Shown in pieces: positions 1-12,843 of a stretch of 64,000 bases of DNA (positions within the stretch are counted from its first letter, which is position 1; every line of letters starts with the position of its first letter). A model generated the notes under the pieces. That model was not told the origin of the DNA, did no database searches, and saw nothing but the letters and a program-made list of their open reading frames with translations. Made by a program: the position numbers and the translations under genes. This stretch comes from Liolophura sinensis (lineage: Eukaryota > Mollusca > Polyplacophora > Chitonida > Chitonidae). Location of the stretch: NCBI RefSeq assembly GCF_032854445.1, contig NC_088298.1, forward strand, positions 10,653,504 to 10,717,503. Reading direction: 5' to 3'.

Positions 1-2050
<2,050 letters not shown>

Positions 2051-2617
2051 CTAGTACGCCATGGGACCGCTTAATTCTTTCTCCCATACCGAGTTGTTAT
2101 AGTGTAACGACATTGTCCCATTCCGTAAATCTCCACTTTGACAAGTTTTTAACAAACCCGAGATTTTCCAGCCACAACTGTGTGCGCGACAAACACCACT
2201 GTTCACGAAAGTATATCCATAAACAAGGAGATGGGGCTGTAGGTATTCCTTAAGCACTTGTATTTTCGTGAAAAACGTACCCAGATCCATCCTCAAGGTG
2301 GAAGAGGAATAAAATGAATCATTTATAAAGTCATCCGATTGATAAAACAACAGATTGAATTGTTTTGTGAATCTTTCCAGCAACTGAAAAAATGAATCCA
2401 TGTTGCGCAGCACGCGACAATCCCACAGGTCGCATCGTCCATCACAAAAGATCCTTGATAAGAGAGTCATACATTGTTCGAGATCCCATGGTATTCGTTT
2501 TTTCCTCACACATCCTTGAAATTGAACCCTTGAACAACGTAACAGAAGTATTTTTTTGTTCACACAATTGTTACTTTGGCAAATTTTCCAACATTGTTCA
2601 CCATTCTTTCGTCGCAT
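2051..2617 (-). CDS. Unrecognised 188-codon ORF, cysteine-rich
   Basis: This is the longest uninterrupted open frame in the window. It starts at an ATG (complement of 2615-2617). The predicted protein is basic at the N-terminus (begins MRRKNGEQ) and has twelve cysteines, nine of them within roughly the first 70 residues, but no signal peptide and no motif I recognise. No polyadenylation signal or splice site clearly belongs to it, and the base composition is that of the AT-rich surroundings. It could be a single-exon gene, a decayed gene, or a chance frame; at this AT content 188 codons is long but not decisive. Confidence 0.22.
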   Translation of the reverse strand: MRRKNGEQCWKICQSNNCVNKKILLLRCSRVQFQGCVRKKRIPWDLEQCMTLLSRIFCDGRCDLWDCRVLRNMDSFFQLLERFTKQFNLLFYQSDDFINDSFYSSSTLRMDLGTFFTKIQVLKEYLQPHLLVYGYTFVNSGVCRAHSCGWKISGLLKTCQSGDLRNGTMSLHYNNSVWEKELSGPMAY

Positions 2618-3113
2618 TGTTGTTCACATTAAATGATGTTCCGTTCGCCACATTCTACAGAATTTTTCTTTTCCACACTACATAAATTGTTTTTATAAGG
2701 CTCAGTGATAGTCCCTTCACAAATGTTCCATAATTAAACGTTATAATCCACGAAGTATTCCACACAACGTATCCATGTTGATTCAAATCGGCATTAATGA
2801 AATGATGCAAAACATAATGAAACAGTTCCCTAATGAAAGACTGAGAGAAATCGTGCATAGTGTAGGAAGCGTCTATGACAGTCAGACATATGCTTTGTCG
2901 CCGTTACATTATTTAAAGGCAACTTACTAGAATAAATATGTAACTACGGGTACAAGACACTGCTAATGGTATAGTAGAATAAGAGAAAATTCTGCATTAA
3001 CGACAAATTCAGTTAGACAGAAACTAAAGCAGACTTAAAGTAAATAGTTCATACGTCAGCCTTATTGTATATGTGTATAAAATTAGTACATGTTACGAAT
3101 GACGACTGGCGGA

Positions 3114-3431
3114 TTACTTGAGGATGGTTGGTTTATCGGAGAAGTTGAAGAGAGAATATGTATCAAATATTCTGATTTTGTTCTCCCTTGTCGCTGAATA
3201 TCGGTACCTAGACCCTATGGACTGAGCTTTAGCAGTGTACACGTTGTTGTTGTACGCCTGACGGCCGTTGAGGGCACGGTACCTTGTGCGCGGTATTGGT
3301 AACTCGCCCGGCCTCGAGGACATCTTCGGGCGGAACGTGGGCCGAATATCGGCGAAACCACGTCGCTTTGTCCAGGCAGCGCAGTCAGCCTGTCGGGTCA
3401 ACCGCAAAGTACCGAGGTCAACCATATACAT
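3114..3431 (-). CDS. Unrecognised basic ORF or exon, 105 codons
   Basis: The first ATG of this frame is the complement of 3429-3431. The predicted product is strongly basic, rich in Arg, Tyr and Asn, including the stretch FRPKMSSRPGELPIPRTRYR. The segment 3235-3420 is much more GC-rich than its flanks, as expected of an exon. On the minus strand an acceptor-like 'gacccgacag' lies near the start of the GC-rich part and a donor-like 'CACAAG|gtaccg' within it, so the real exon may be shorter than the frame. I do not recognise the family. It might be an internal exon of a gene not otherwise visible. Confidence 0.28.
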   Translation of the reverse strand: MYMVDLGTLRLTRQADCAAWTKRRGFADIRPTFRPKMSSRPGELPIPRTRYRALNGRQAYNNNVYTAKAQSIGSRYRYSATRENKIRIFDTYSLFNFSDKPTILK

Positions 3432-3437
3432 GACCAC

Positions 3438-4378
3438 ATCTGACCTGAGTATTAACTACATGGAGAATTCATCGGACACACCTAAACAGCTATACAGTTT
3501 CTGAATACACAGGAAATATTTAAAACATGAAGGCAAATTCTATGGCCGACACAGCATCTCCAGGCTGAATAACATATAGGCCTGTCCGTTCATATAGCCA
3601 AATTAGGCAATGTTCTTTAATGTCTTTTTCAAATTTGTAACTTTACAAAATGAAATATTTAATAAATGAGTATAAGATTAATGGACTTGTAGATTTGTCG
3701 TAGATGTATATAAATATATTAAAATAGTCCGAACGGTCAATGAACAAACTATATACTAGCTTCAATATACTATATACTAGCGTGAACTACATCACAAACA
3801 TTATTTTCACAACACCTGCATTTGTAGTCAGTGTAACTTAATAATTCAAAAATCTCAACTTGAATTGCTTTGAGATTAGATACGGATGCATATAAGGGTT
3901 TATAATATACTAGGCAAATATCACCGCGGACTAAAATACCAACAGTAACTGTTGACCTGACAAAGTTGGATTAACAGCAAAATATAAATAGTTCAAATGC
4001 ACCCCAAAAAATTATATCGCACCGTCAATGCATGAAACAGTGTACAACGTGCTGTAAAAACACGGCCTGCTAGTGTCACTTTATATATTTATCTATACAG
4101 ATATACCCAAGTAAATATGGTGCGACTTACGTTAAAAGTTAAGCCGCGCAGGCCGGCATGTGTGTGGGACTACACACGTGCACATTCATCAAATGTAAAG
4201 CACCCGGTAACGAGTAAAGTGAACCAGGTAGCAAACGTGGATTAATGTAACGTAGGCTACATGCAACAGGATGAGAATGCAACAGGGCGAGGATCGAAGA
4301 ATAGGGACAAGGGGAGGGGGATACGGCATCAGATAGGATAATCCGGGTACAAGGGCTAGGTAGGGCATCCACGTGAAG
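3438..4378. other. AT-rich intergenic stretch
   Basis: Nothing recognisable apart from short direct repeats such as the duplicated 'actatatactagc' near 3748-3781. Confidence 0.4.
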
Positions 4379-4400
4379 CCCCCCCCCCCCCCCCTCCCCC
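4379..4400. repeat. Poly-C tract
   Basis: A run of 16 C, one T, then 5 C. The G-rich complement could form a quadruplex or be unstable in copying. Minus-strand frames across it produce a glycine run and should not be taken as protein. Confidence 0.95.
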
Positions 4401-5020
4401 AGGGTATGAGGACAGATGTGGGGTAAAGGACAGTAGAGAGACAAGTGCCCGTGGGGTGATGTCGAGCACGTGTTGAAGGAAGAAACAGTAATAGGGTATA
4501 TCGCAACAATGCCAATATACAAACGAGCAAAAGGAAGTGCCACTCTCAGAGATCCCCGATATACCGCAACTAATCAATACAGATCAATAACTGATGATGA
4601 CTGTCACAGCAAAAAGTAAAGGAAGAGATATTCCGTGTATACATCTCACATATGCCTATACAATAATTCGCCTGCAATGCAAGTAAAATATTGTAGCAAC
4701 ATAAACTACAGCCCTAGCTAGACCAGTATATAATTGACTATCTTGCACTGTATACGTAGCTTGCAAATAAGTTGTAGATATTTACCTTCAACTGATACTC
4801 TAGAGTCCGGTTTTTTAAAAGATTCGTCTGGCAATTCCGGGTTTTTGGTAGGTCCCCTCTGTGGATCCAGCGTGGTTTGCCTGCCAACGGCCAGCTCACA
4901 TGGAGTTGAGAAGCAAGCGGGCACTACCGGTACACAGCGAGCTACTCCGACGATGTAACTCGGTCGCCAGTACCATCGTAAAGTATATATTTCACTACCA
5001 TCGTAACTCAGGTCTTCGGG
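4401..5020. other. No gene called; exon-like minus segment near 4793-5010
   Basis: The left part is featureless. On the minus strand a frame without ATG runs from the CRE cluster down to a good donor ('GTTGAAG|gtaaat' near 4792). This could be a non-coding first exon driven by the CRE/CCAAT cluster at 5030-5118, but only the donor and the GC-rich composition support it. Confidence 0.2.
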
Positions 5021-5029
5021 AACAGCCAG

Positions 5030-5118
5030 TGACGTCACGGCAACATCAGTTCTGACGTCACTACATTTCAATGCACATTCCAGATAATTTCCTCCGATGT
5101 AACGGCGCCTCCGATTGG
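5030..5118. promoter_or_regulatory. Paired CRE sites with inverted CCAAT box
   Basis: Two perfect palindromic CREB/ATF sites (TGACGTCA) lie at 5030-5037 and 5053-5060, 23 bases apart, followed by an inverted CCAAT box (attgg, 5114-5118). They sit in a GC- and CpG-enriched block (about 4850-5350) within AT-rich DNA. This combination is typical of metazoan RNA polymerase II promoters or enhancers. Which transcript it serves is unclear; both directions are possible. Confidence 0.5.
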
Positions 5119-5472
5119 TCGCCGCTTAATTTGCGCGATGGTTGGTTAATGTTTCCTATCGTCAGCCAGAGCCGTCTCCAAGCGGGCACGTCACCGCTCT
5201 CACTGACGCACTCATGCAGATTTCTCCCTCTCAGAATAGACGACTCGGCCATCCTCGCTTTCTGTCGCCTATCCGTGGCCTGGCCACAGAGCCCGCAATT
5301 CGATCAGCATCAGTCTTTGTGATCGGCCCGCCATTGTTGTCAAGGGCGATATACTGCGTATCTGGAGCATTCTGCTGTCGCAATCCAGGCTGCTAAATTT
5401 AGCCCAGGTCTGTCATTACTGTCTCCATTTGGCATCGTCTTTTGAAGGCAAAGATGCGGGTGTAAGAAAGAA

Positions 5473-5540
5473 TATGCAAATAAGACTAAATTTACCCAGG
5501 GAAACTATATAAGAGGTAAGATACCTAGCAATTAGCGACT
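5473..5540 (+). promoter_or_regulatory. Octamer plus TATA promoter-like pair
   Basis: A perfect octamer (ATGCAAAT, 5473-5480) lies 25 bases upstream of TATATAAG (5506-5513). This is the usual arrangement of a POU-factor site and a TATA box. A start near 5535-5545 would be expected. No coding exon is evident downstream, so this could also be chance in AT-rich DNA. Confidence 0.25.
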
Positions 5541-7640
5541 TGTGCCATTTTTAGCCGTGTCAGTTCTGTCTTAACACCACCTACCATTTTGCTAGTGTAT
5601 TATAGAGCTATTTGGACACTTGCTACTGGGAAACAATTGCAAAGGTTCACGCTGTGTTTTGTTGAAATAAAAGACGGATAAATAAAAACCAAGGCATGAA
5701 CAGTCCCCACCTTTCTTCCCGTTAGTTTGTTCTCGTGTACCATATGCTTACAACTCAGAGCCGTATTTTATTGGAAAAACAAAATTTCATAGAAATATCT
5801 TCGTATAAATGCACTGAATAAGATGCATTCTCAATATAAAAGGTATTACAGCTTTGCACAATATGCATGTACTTCATCCTATAAGCCTATACCGATGCAT
5901 TTTGACAGCGCATTGCTTCTTGGCGAAATACATACGTACATGCGCGAACACAAAGGTTTGTTCTTGATCACATATGAGAGCAAGAGCATTGATTATTACA
6001 CAAATAGCATACATGGGAACACGCCGTCGTGTCCTCAGTGCTGCATCTCTGGCACAATCATCATAGGACTTGATGCTGTAGCAAATTAACCATGATGATG
6101 TGCAAAATTCAAAACGAAAAACCGTTGGTCAATTTTAAAATCTCTTAATTTTCACCGTTACAAACTCAGGTATTATGGATATACTGTGTATATACCCGAT
6201 CGTTCGGCATGCACTACATCGTCTTACTCATGCCTTGTGTTTTCTGTATGATAAGGCAGATCGATTCGCCTCTTCGCGGAGGTGGACAAGGCTATCGCTG
6301 TACATCTCTACGGTCAACCACAGATCAACGCCCGCCCTGGCAGAGCCCTTTCCCAAGGCGGAGTGTCAACGTACAGAACGATCGTTCCTACCGTAAGCCC
6401 TCATCCTAACCGCCTAACACATAGGGCCTATATTCAACCTGAATTAACTCAGGTGTTTACTTTAGCATTAAACAAAGGTGCACTAAGTAAACAACGTTCA
6501 GGTAGGTCACAGTCGACTTCGCCAACAAGTATTTCAATTTAATTATAATCCTGAACATTTAGTCGCGGTGGCCTAGACAATTCGATTCAAGGACGAAAGT
6601 TACCTGTTGAGCACATTCCAAAAGCTTTCCTGAAATAGGTGAAAATGTCTTCTTTTTGTTTTAAATCCAGGAAAGTAACATTTTAGATATAGGCCTATAG
6701 AAGATATTAAAAGATAGAGATGTAGGAGGAACACCTTGGGTTGGAACTGCATTATGCAGAATGGCTCATTGAGGTAAAAATGAAAATTTACATGTATTGA
6801 AATAAATATTGAATATTTCGACGTACATATCTTAAATCAACTTTGAAGTAGTGACAACGTCAAAGGCAACACACACTTTCATTATTTGATGCTAGAGGCA
6901 AAGCTATTTTGGTCGAATGACCAACTTGTTTTTTTTTTTTCTCCCAAAAGTAGGACCGTTTCAGTATTAATAATTTAATACCATGAAAATACTCTTGTAC
7001 GCGGTGAAATATAATTTAAAACAGGTTGCCAAACGGCAGAAGAAAGAGAAAAAATCCAAGCATTTCTTAACCGGTTAATAGGAGAGCATCTATAATAGTC
7101 TTATAATCCTACAATTGATTCTAGTATCTCTAGTTAGTATCTATGAGGTTTGTTTTCCTAGGTGTATTTACCTTAATGATTCATGTGAAAACATATCATA
7201 TGACAAGCCATGATCTGTTAGTGACCCGATTTTAGATGCGCGTATACTGTATTTAAACACTGGAGAGTGATAGTATATAAGCATTATACATACACATGTA
7301 GATTCATAAAAGATCAACCAATCGATACCATATCACTTTCGAAGTCTTAAAACACACGCGCCATTTTCGAAACGTAAACCGAGCACCACTCAGAAAAACA
7401 TTCTGAACGATATAAGATAACAAGAGTTCGTATAAAACTCTACAAGCACTTATAATATATTCACGATTTATTCCTGCGATATGTACAAGGAAATGAAAAC
7501 GCACACCAATAATATGCAAAGTATGGAAGCTAATCTCAGCCATCTGTTCACAGAGTGTCATAAACGGGCAAAGCTGATTAACACTAGACATTGTCATTAT
7601 AGATGCTGCGCTGCCGGAAAGACACAGCCCGTGTAAACCC
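5541..7640. other. Intergenic, no gene seen
   Basis: Several open frames of 60-97 codons occur on both strands, but none has consistent splice signals, composition or recognisable motifs. Around 6175-6540 three overlapping plus frames share a more GC-rich patch that might hide an exon. A TTTATT at about 7641-7646 is a possible polyadenylation signal for the minus-strand model ending at 7818. Confidence 0.35.
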
Positions 7641-7817
7641 TTTTATTACCAATTGGTATACAGATGTACGGGACATAATATGGGATATGGTAAACATTAA
7701 TATGAGAGAGAAAAAAGCTACAATAAAAAAATGCCAGGATTATAGTAAGCCTAGATAAGTCTTTAGCAACAGGAGGGTGTGAGCATCAACAGGAAGCTAT
7801 ACGAATAAAGCAAGGTG

Positions 7818-8066
7818 TCAATGGTTTTCATAAAATATATGGAGAATGGTTAACAGCGCAGTGTGGGATACGAAAGCTTTCTCGCCAAAGTCAGGTATGA
7901 AGGGATTAAGAGAATTAATATCACAACCACTGACAGCAATGGAGTATAATATAAGGCTGGACACCATATAGGTACACGCATGCTCACATGACTGTTTCAG
8001 AAAGCTATCAACAACACTATATGCCTCCTTCCTGTGGACTTCACCTCTCAAAATGCTAAAGTTCAC
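7818..8066 (-). CDS. Possible second exon of a small minus-strand gene
   Basis: This frame opens directly after an acceptor-like 'caactttatag' on the minus strand and runs 82 codons to TGA (complement of 7818-7820). Joined to the 8-codon exon at 8761-8784 it keeps phase 0 and gives a 90-residue product. The product has a hydrophobic stretch (YMVSSLILYSIAVSGC) that may be buried or membrane-associated, and four cysteines. A minus-strand AATAAA is present about 170 bases downstream. The polypyrimidine tract before the acceptor is poor, and I recognise no family, so the model is tentative. Confidence 0.3.
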   Translation of the reverse strand: MNFSILRGEVHRKEAYSVVDSFLKQSCEHACTYMVSSLILYSIAVSGCDINSLNPFIPDFGEKAFVSHTALLTILHIFYENH

Positions 8067-8098
8067 CTATAAAGTTGACATAATGTTTTGTATTACAC

Positions 8099-8461
8099 TT
8101 GTACGGTATGTTCGGAACATGTGTGTTTAACACATCCATTATGAAGGTGCGGCAGGTAAAACAACGAAGGCATCCGACAGAGATATATGATGTGGCTTCG
8201 AGAAGTGGTTTAATTTTTTATATGCCACGTGTTATAAAGCATCGCAATCCAGCAGTAAACCTCAAAGTACATATTCGTATATCCATGTGGATGAGCCCCG
8301 GTCAAAAAGTCAACCACATCTGTATTATCATGAAAAGCACTTCTATCATGCTGTTGGTCATTGTACAAGTTCCTCATAAACCAAAAGCTTCTTTGTTAAC
8401 CAGAAAAACCAAAGTGAGTTTCGCTAAGGAAACGACGTCTTTCGGCGATTTAAAGGGCTGA
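8099..8461 (+). other. 120-codon plus-strand open frame, unsupported
   Basis: An ATG-to-TGA frame with a basic composition lies inside the proposed intron of the minus-strand model. No promoter, Kozak context, polyadenylation signal or recognisable motif supports it. It is recorded because of its length; a chance frame is most likely. Confidence 0.12.
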
Positions 8462-8760
8462 AACCTTTGAACCTTTTAATTCCTGTTGACTTATGGATTT
8501 TGTAATGGTCATTAAACATTCATAAATATGAATGCTACCTTGCGAGAAAGAGAAGTATGTTTTCAAGAAGATTTGACCTAAAACAGAATAGGTCTAATAA
8601 AACAACTCCAAGCAGAAATTCGGATATCGAGCTTTCTTTAAAGAAACCTTCATATAAAAGCTTTTTGGAATGTTTGCCAACGTACATTATAAAGGTACAA
8701 GAAAGGTGAAAATCAATTAAAAGAAAAATTAATAATACCTATTAATTAATAAATCCTTAC

Positions 8761-8893
8761 CTCGTGATGGTGCCACACGTACATCCCAATGCGTAAAGTG
8801 AACAAATAAATCCAAGAATGCAGCGAGACTACATCTAAAACATCCAAACGATTTCAAGGCGAGGGTGATAGTCACCGGAGAGATACGTTGAAG
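8761..8893 (-). CDS. Possible first exon (5' UTR plus 8 codons)
   Basis: On the minus strand a TATA box (complement of 8920-8926) predicts a start near 8893. The exon would end at a strong donor ('ACGAG|gtaagg'; last base 8761). Two upstream ATGs are closed at once by stop codons. The third (complement of 8782-8784) opens MYVWHHHE and reaches the donor in phase 0, which matches the frame at 7818-8066. TATA spacing, donor quality and phase agreement are the evidence; function is unknown. Confidence 0.3.
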
Positions 8894-8910
8894 AAGAAAT
8901 AAATAGGCAG

Positions 8911-9570
8911 AGTTCGGTCATTTATAGCCGAGTATTACTTTATTTACAGCATCAAATGGATGTCAGCATATACGTATGCACTACCTCACTGAACCTAACA
9001 CAAATCGCCGCGCGACACTATTTTTGGGTCGCCCTTATAAGGCCATCGACGTCACTCTACTGTACTATCGATTAATAATTAACCTGGGTGAAAATTCTGT
9101 GAACGAGCCAATGTCGTCAGTGGGTCACGTGATCCCCGGCTTCCCAGTTCCTTGCCGTGGGCGAATCCAGTCGCTAGTCTTCAATTAGAAGTTTGGGACG
9201 CCACAAAACCAATGACGTCACAGGCCTTCGCACGCGCCATCCCCTCGGTATCGATCGGTTCGAGAAGTAGGTCACGAGGAGCTAGCTGGTGTCGGGGCCA
9301 AGACTAGGGCGTCTGCAGAGCGGCATGCGACAGGCTGGCTGGAATGGTTATAGCAGCCGGCAAAACCCTTACCTCGGCTCAGTGTGCCAGGCCTAACCTA
9401 GAAAACTCGGTGCCTCGATCGATCGATGGCGAACGAAGAGCAATCTATCCATTATTTAAAATACACTGGCGACTGACGTAGTCCTCCAAGACAAGCGGGC
9501 CTTTGTGGCTCTGACGTCATGCTCGCGATATAAAACAGAGTTAGAGAGCGCGGCGGGGTTCTCACGTCAC
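8911..9570. promoter_or_regulatory. Divergent promoter region with CCAAT/CRE and two TATA boxes
   Basis: A CpG-rich block separates a minus-strand TATA (8920-8926) from a plus-strand TATAAAA (9529-9535). Between them lie a CCAAT box fused to a perfect CRE (9209-9220) and another perfect CRE (TGACGTCA, 9512-9519) only ten bases upstream of the plus TATA. An initiator-like 'ttctcac' falls about 31 bases downstream of the plus TATA. The arrangement suggests a bidirectional, possibly CREB/ATF-responsive promoter. Expression is inferred, not shown. Confidence 0.5.
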
Positions 9571-9693
9571 CGCCTGTACTGACCCAGAGTCCAACGCACA
9601 ACCGAGCACCTAACTCCCATTAAGCTGCCCAGTTGACACATTACCCAAGCTCTCTGGTGTACAACTGCGCTATTTCCGATACGGTGCCAGTGG
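9560..9693 (+). other. Probable non-coding first exon
   Basis: The segment begins about 31 bases after the TATA box, contains no ATG, is GC-rich, and ends at a strong donor ('CCAGTGG|gtaagtg', GT at 9694-9695). It fits a 5' UTR exon for the small exons at 10197-10251 and 10458-10517. The start coordinate is an estimate from TATA spacing. Confidence 0.42.
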
Positions 9694-9702
9694 GTAAGTG
9701 GG

Positions 9703-10196
9703 TCAACGTGAGGGAGGTGTGGGCAGGACAAGGACATCTGGCCTCGGGGACACGCCGACGATCTTAGACAGTCTGATTGATGGAATGTGTGGGTGACATT
9801 TGATAACATTTACCAATGTAGGCGTTTGCTTCGAATATAAGCCCAAATCATTTCTCTTCGGATACGAAATCGGACTTCGCCATTTAAGAGACATCAATAC
9901 TGACTGGTAACTTCGCTATGTACCTTTGCAGTGAATTGCTTTCCCATGTTAATTGTTTATCAGAGAATCAAAATATTTTGAGAGAAAAATAAAAACAGTT
10001 GCTGTTTGAAAAAGTTGGCTTGGCTACAGCTGACCAGTTCCGAAGTAATAAATGTTTGTCATTGTAGTTGACAAAAACCCCTTCATTTTCCCACACGAGT
10101 ACTCAATGACCACTGGTGGCATTTTTTACTATTGTAGCCTGATCGTGTACCATCTGTCTACTTTTTTTCTTATCTTTCTCTGTTTTCCTTTTACAG
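9703..10196. other. Putative intron
   Basis: Between the donor at 9694 and the acceptor at 10196. A minus-strand open frame at its left edge is probably fortuitous. No repeat is recognised. Confidence 0.3.
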
Positions 10197-10251
10197 TTTT
10201 CCGCAAGATCTGGACACATTTCTGCTTGATTGTATACAAAACCAGAGAATG
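10197..10251 (+). CDS. Small internal exon, GoLoco-like in one frame
   Basis: An excellent polypyrimidine acceptor (ending ttccttttacag, 10196) and a strong donor ('GAGAATG|gtaagg', GT at 10252-10253) bound a 55-base exon. Read with one leading base it is open throughout: FPQDLDTFLLDCIQNQRM. This resembles the N-terminal part of a GoLoco (G-protein regulatory) motif, in which Leu-Leu and Gln-x-x-Arg-Met precede Asp-Asp-Gln-Arg. The aromatic residues are not in the expected positions and the Asp-Gln-Arg end is absent from the next exon I can see, so this is only a suggestion. If the exon is instead joined directly to the 5' exon, its terminal ATG could be a start codon. Confidence 0.42.
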
Positions 10252-10457
10252 GTAAGGTACCATCCAGTTCATTTACTTATTTCACCTGTGACTCTAATAC
10301 TAGCCGGCATTCGTTGTTATTATCTACTTTTTTTGTCTTATCATTTTCTTCTGTCAACGTTGCAGCGACTGCAGTTTTCGGAGATATTTTCATACCCATC
10401 ATAATGGGATCGCTGTCCACATTATTGATTAATAAGGCTTGTTTCTTCCATTTACAG

Positions 10458-10517
10458 AGTAATAACAGTGTGTCCATTGAACTGGCGTCTACTTCTGAAG
10501 GTTTTTGTTGCATGTGA
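10458..10517 (+). CDS. Possible terminal exon, 19 codons
   Basis: A good acceptor (gtttcttccatttacag, ending 10457) is followed in the phase left by the previous exon by 19 codons ending GFCCM and a TGA (10515-10517). A variant polyadenylation signal ATTAAA lies at about 10570-10575. The promoter, three exons and the signal together make a coherent short transcript of about 300 bases. It may encode a very short peptide, be the tail of a longer gene, or be a non-coding RNA. Confidence 0.3.
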   Translation, partial: SNNSVSIELASTSEGFCCM

Positions 10518-10599
10518 CCAGTCTGGTTAGTAGTGTTACTCTTGTGGAGCTCCTGCTTTAGCTCCTGCATTAAAGATTAACCCTTCTGGAGGATGTGTT

Positions 10600-11220
10600 A
10601 GCATCAATGTTTTCACGTTGTCATCATACGTATAGATATAAACCTGTTAGCATTTGCTATCAACATTGGACCTTTACACCAGGCATGCAGCCGATAATAA
10701 TGTTGAAAAATCTCAACATGGATCTGGATGGTCTTATTGAAATATCAATAATGTCACCCTGAAAACTGATGGCTTATTTCATAAGTGACCAAAGTAGCTT
10801 TTCTTTTGTGTATCTCTTTCTTACCTTACTAAATTTCGTAGTCGTTGCTTTAGAAGTGTATTTTGCTATTATCTGTGTGTCGTGTCCTTCAAGAGTTCGC
10901 GTTTGATACCCAGATGTGTGAAATCATATATTTCCCTGCGTTTTTGATGAAACTGGTGGGTCACTTTTGTTTGGTTTTAAATCCAGACTATATATAATTC
11001 GTGTGTCTGTACTGAATTCCTTTCTCAGTCATTAGTTTTTTTTTTACAACAGCTAAGCATTTTCACATCACGTGTATATTCGTAATACAGTGTCTAAGAC
11101 ATATGATTGTGTGTCATTTATCTAAAAATTATAAACACAACGGCCAATTTCTTACATCTTTAATAAGGATATAGCGCGGAAATCTTTGATTTGACTGTTA
11201 GATTACTATGTACTCTTAGA
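10600..11220. other. Intergenic, nothing recognised
   Basis: AT-rich sequence without supported exons or repeats. Confidence 0.4.
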
Positions 11221-11224
11221 ATGA

Positions 11225-11282
11225 GGGAATGAATGTTTGGGGTTTAAGGTCGTACTTGACAATTTTTCAGTCATATGACGAC
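11225..11282 (-). mobile_element. SINE family 2, tail fragment
   Basis: Matches the tail of the SINE copies at 14207 and 44107: a GAATGAATG simple repeat, then 'tttggggtttaaggtcgtac', then 'cagtcatatgacgacgg'. The body and tRNA head are missing or beyond recognition. The minus-strand 63-codon frame immediately to the right (11287-11478) is not obviously part of the element. Confidence 0.7.
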
Positions 11283-12185
11283 GGTGCTATTCAGGTACTA
11301 TCTGTGAGAACAAATCAACAGCTGGGCGAACCGTACATAAACAGCCATACCTATGTTCTCTGTAAAGTCCCCAAATCCTTAGCAATTTTCTTCCTTCGAG
11401 ATTGAGATTCGCTTTCAACATTACCTCGGTCATTTCACGGTGATGATCCTTGTAGTAGATCGTTCCCAATGCCAACATTTATAAAGAACTGTTAACAACG
11501 CATACTGTGTTTAATGTATACAGTTGTCCGAACCATGGATCTCTTATAGACACAACACGTTTTATTACAGTCTCTTACTTTGGAATTAGGGTAAAGCGAA
11601 GCATAGCAAGTATTTGTCATAAAACCATTGGGAGGGTAGCATATATAGTAGGTCATTGCAAGCCACTGGTATTACGATGCATCACGCGCTGATGGTGTAT
11701 AGCGAGGCTAGCCGGTGATATAATCTATAGAGTACCGGTTCTACCATTGATCACAGCACGCACTCGTGACGTAAACAGTGGCTTATATACACTGACGGAT
11801 CGATGATTTGGAGGCCGAGCTACCTCCAGCAGCCGTGATCGCCTGCGTTGTATGCCCTCTGCACAGATACATCTAACCAACTTCGTGCCATCAACAATCT
11901 GGCGCTGTGATACTGGAAGCGTTCTATGTAGATCTCGTCACTGCATTGAATACTGTTCATACTTGCTTCTCTGTATGAATCCGCCCGAATTTCGTACTGT
12001 ATATACTTTCCTAGTTCTTAGGTAGTTGATGTTGAACGCTGCGTTGGGAATTGGCCTTGCGATTATAGACATGGTCCGTCCATTTTGGTCTATTTTGAAG
12101 CCTGTATTCGTGCACCGTTTATCCACCATTAACTAGACACTCCAGGTTAGTATTTATACGGTTACCAGAAGGCATAGCAGTAAAA
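11283..12185. other. Intergenic, open frames without support
   Basis: A 63-codon minus-strand frame (11287-11478) has a protein-like composition but no splice or start evidence. Nothing else is recognised. Confidence 0.3.
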
Positions 12186-12575
12186 CCCCCAAGTCCTTTG
12201 CCTGCACGAGTTCATGCCCAGAAGACAACCGCCGTTGCTGTTATCTCTATTATATCGTCCAGCTCATATTATCCCAGTGTTTCGGTGTTGCCTTTATACA
12301 TACAGATGTAAACCAGGTCCAAAACGTAAGCCCCCCACGCCTTCTAACTGCGCGAATCTATGTCCAGAAGAAACAAACCATTGCTCCTGGAGAAATCCTA
12401 CTCAAGTTCGCCACACCGTTTTTGTTTGGTTTCCTCCACATCCAGGTTTGGTGCAACCAGGTGAATAACTGTATTTAACCGATTTCCAAAACCACTCATC
12501 ACACAAAAGTCCCCAGCTTGGCTCCACGAATCCAAGTTTAGAACAAAACATCTGTTAATTGCTACTGGAACAGAC
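12186..12575. repeat. Degenerate tandem repeat, roughly three units
   Basis: Three diverged blocks beginning near 12186, 12327 and 12506 share the order 'aagtcc/cc..', a 'cacga/gcgaa' stretch, 'cccagaag/tccagaag/tttagaac' and 'ttgct'. The spacing is irregular (about 140-180 bases). The plus-strand 84-codon frame at 12214-12468 spans two units and is likely a by-product. Confidence 0.4.
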
Positions 12576-12843
12576 GTGTCCTAGTCCAACTGTGCGCTCC
12601 GGGGTGTCTTTATACCTTTAATTTCTTTCACGTACAATGGCCATCACTGGTTTATTCAAGTAAACTATACCCCTATCTCCACACCCGACCGGCCCTTGAC
12701 AATGAAGTCGCACCTTCGATTCCAGCTGTCGCTGGGTCGGCCTCAGACTTAAGAGGTAACCGAGGAAATTGCTATGTTTTACTCTGGAGGCCTCAACTCA
12801 TAAACCTAACCGCTGTGATACATGTAGAAAATTCTTGCTATAT
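12576..12843. other. Non-coding spacer
   Basis: No supported feature. Confidence 0.4.
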
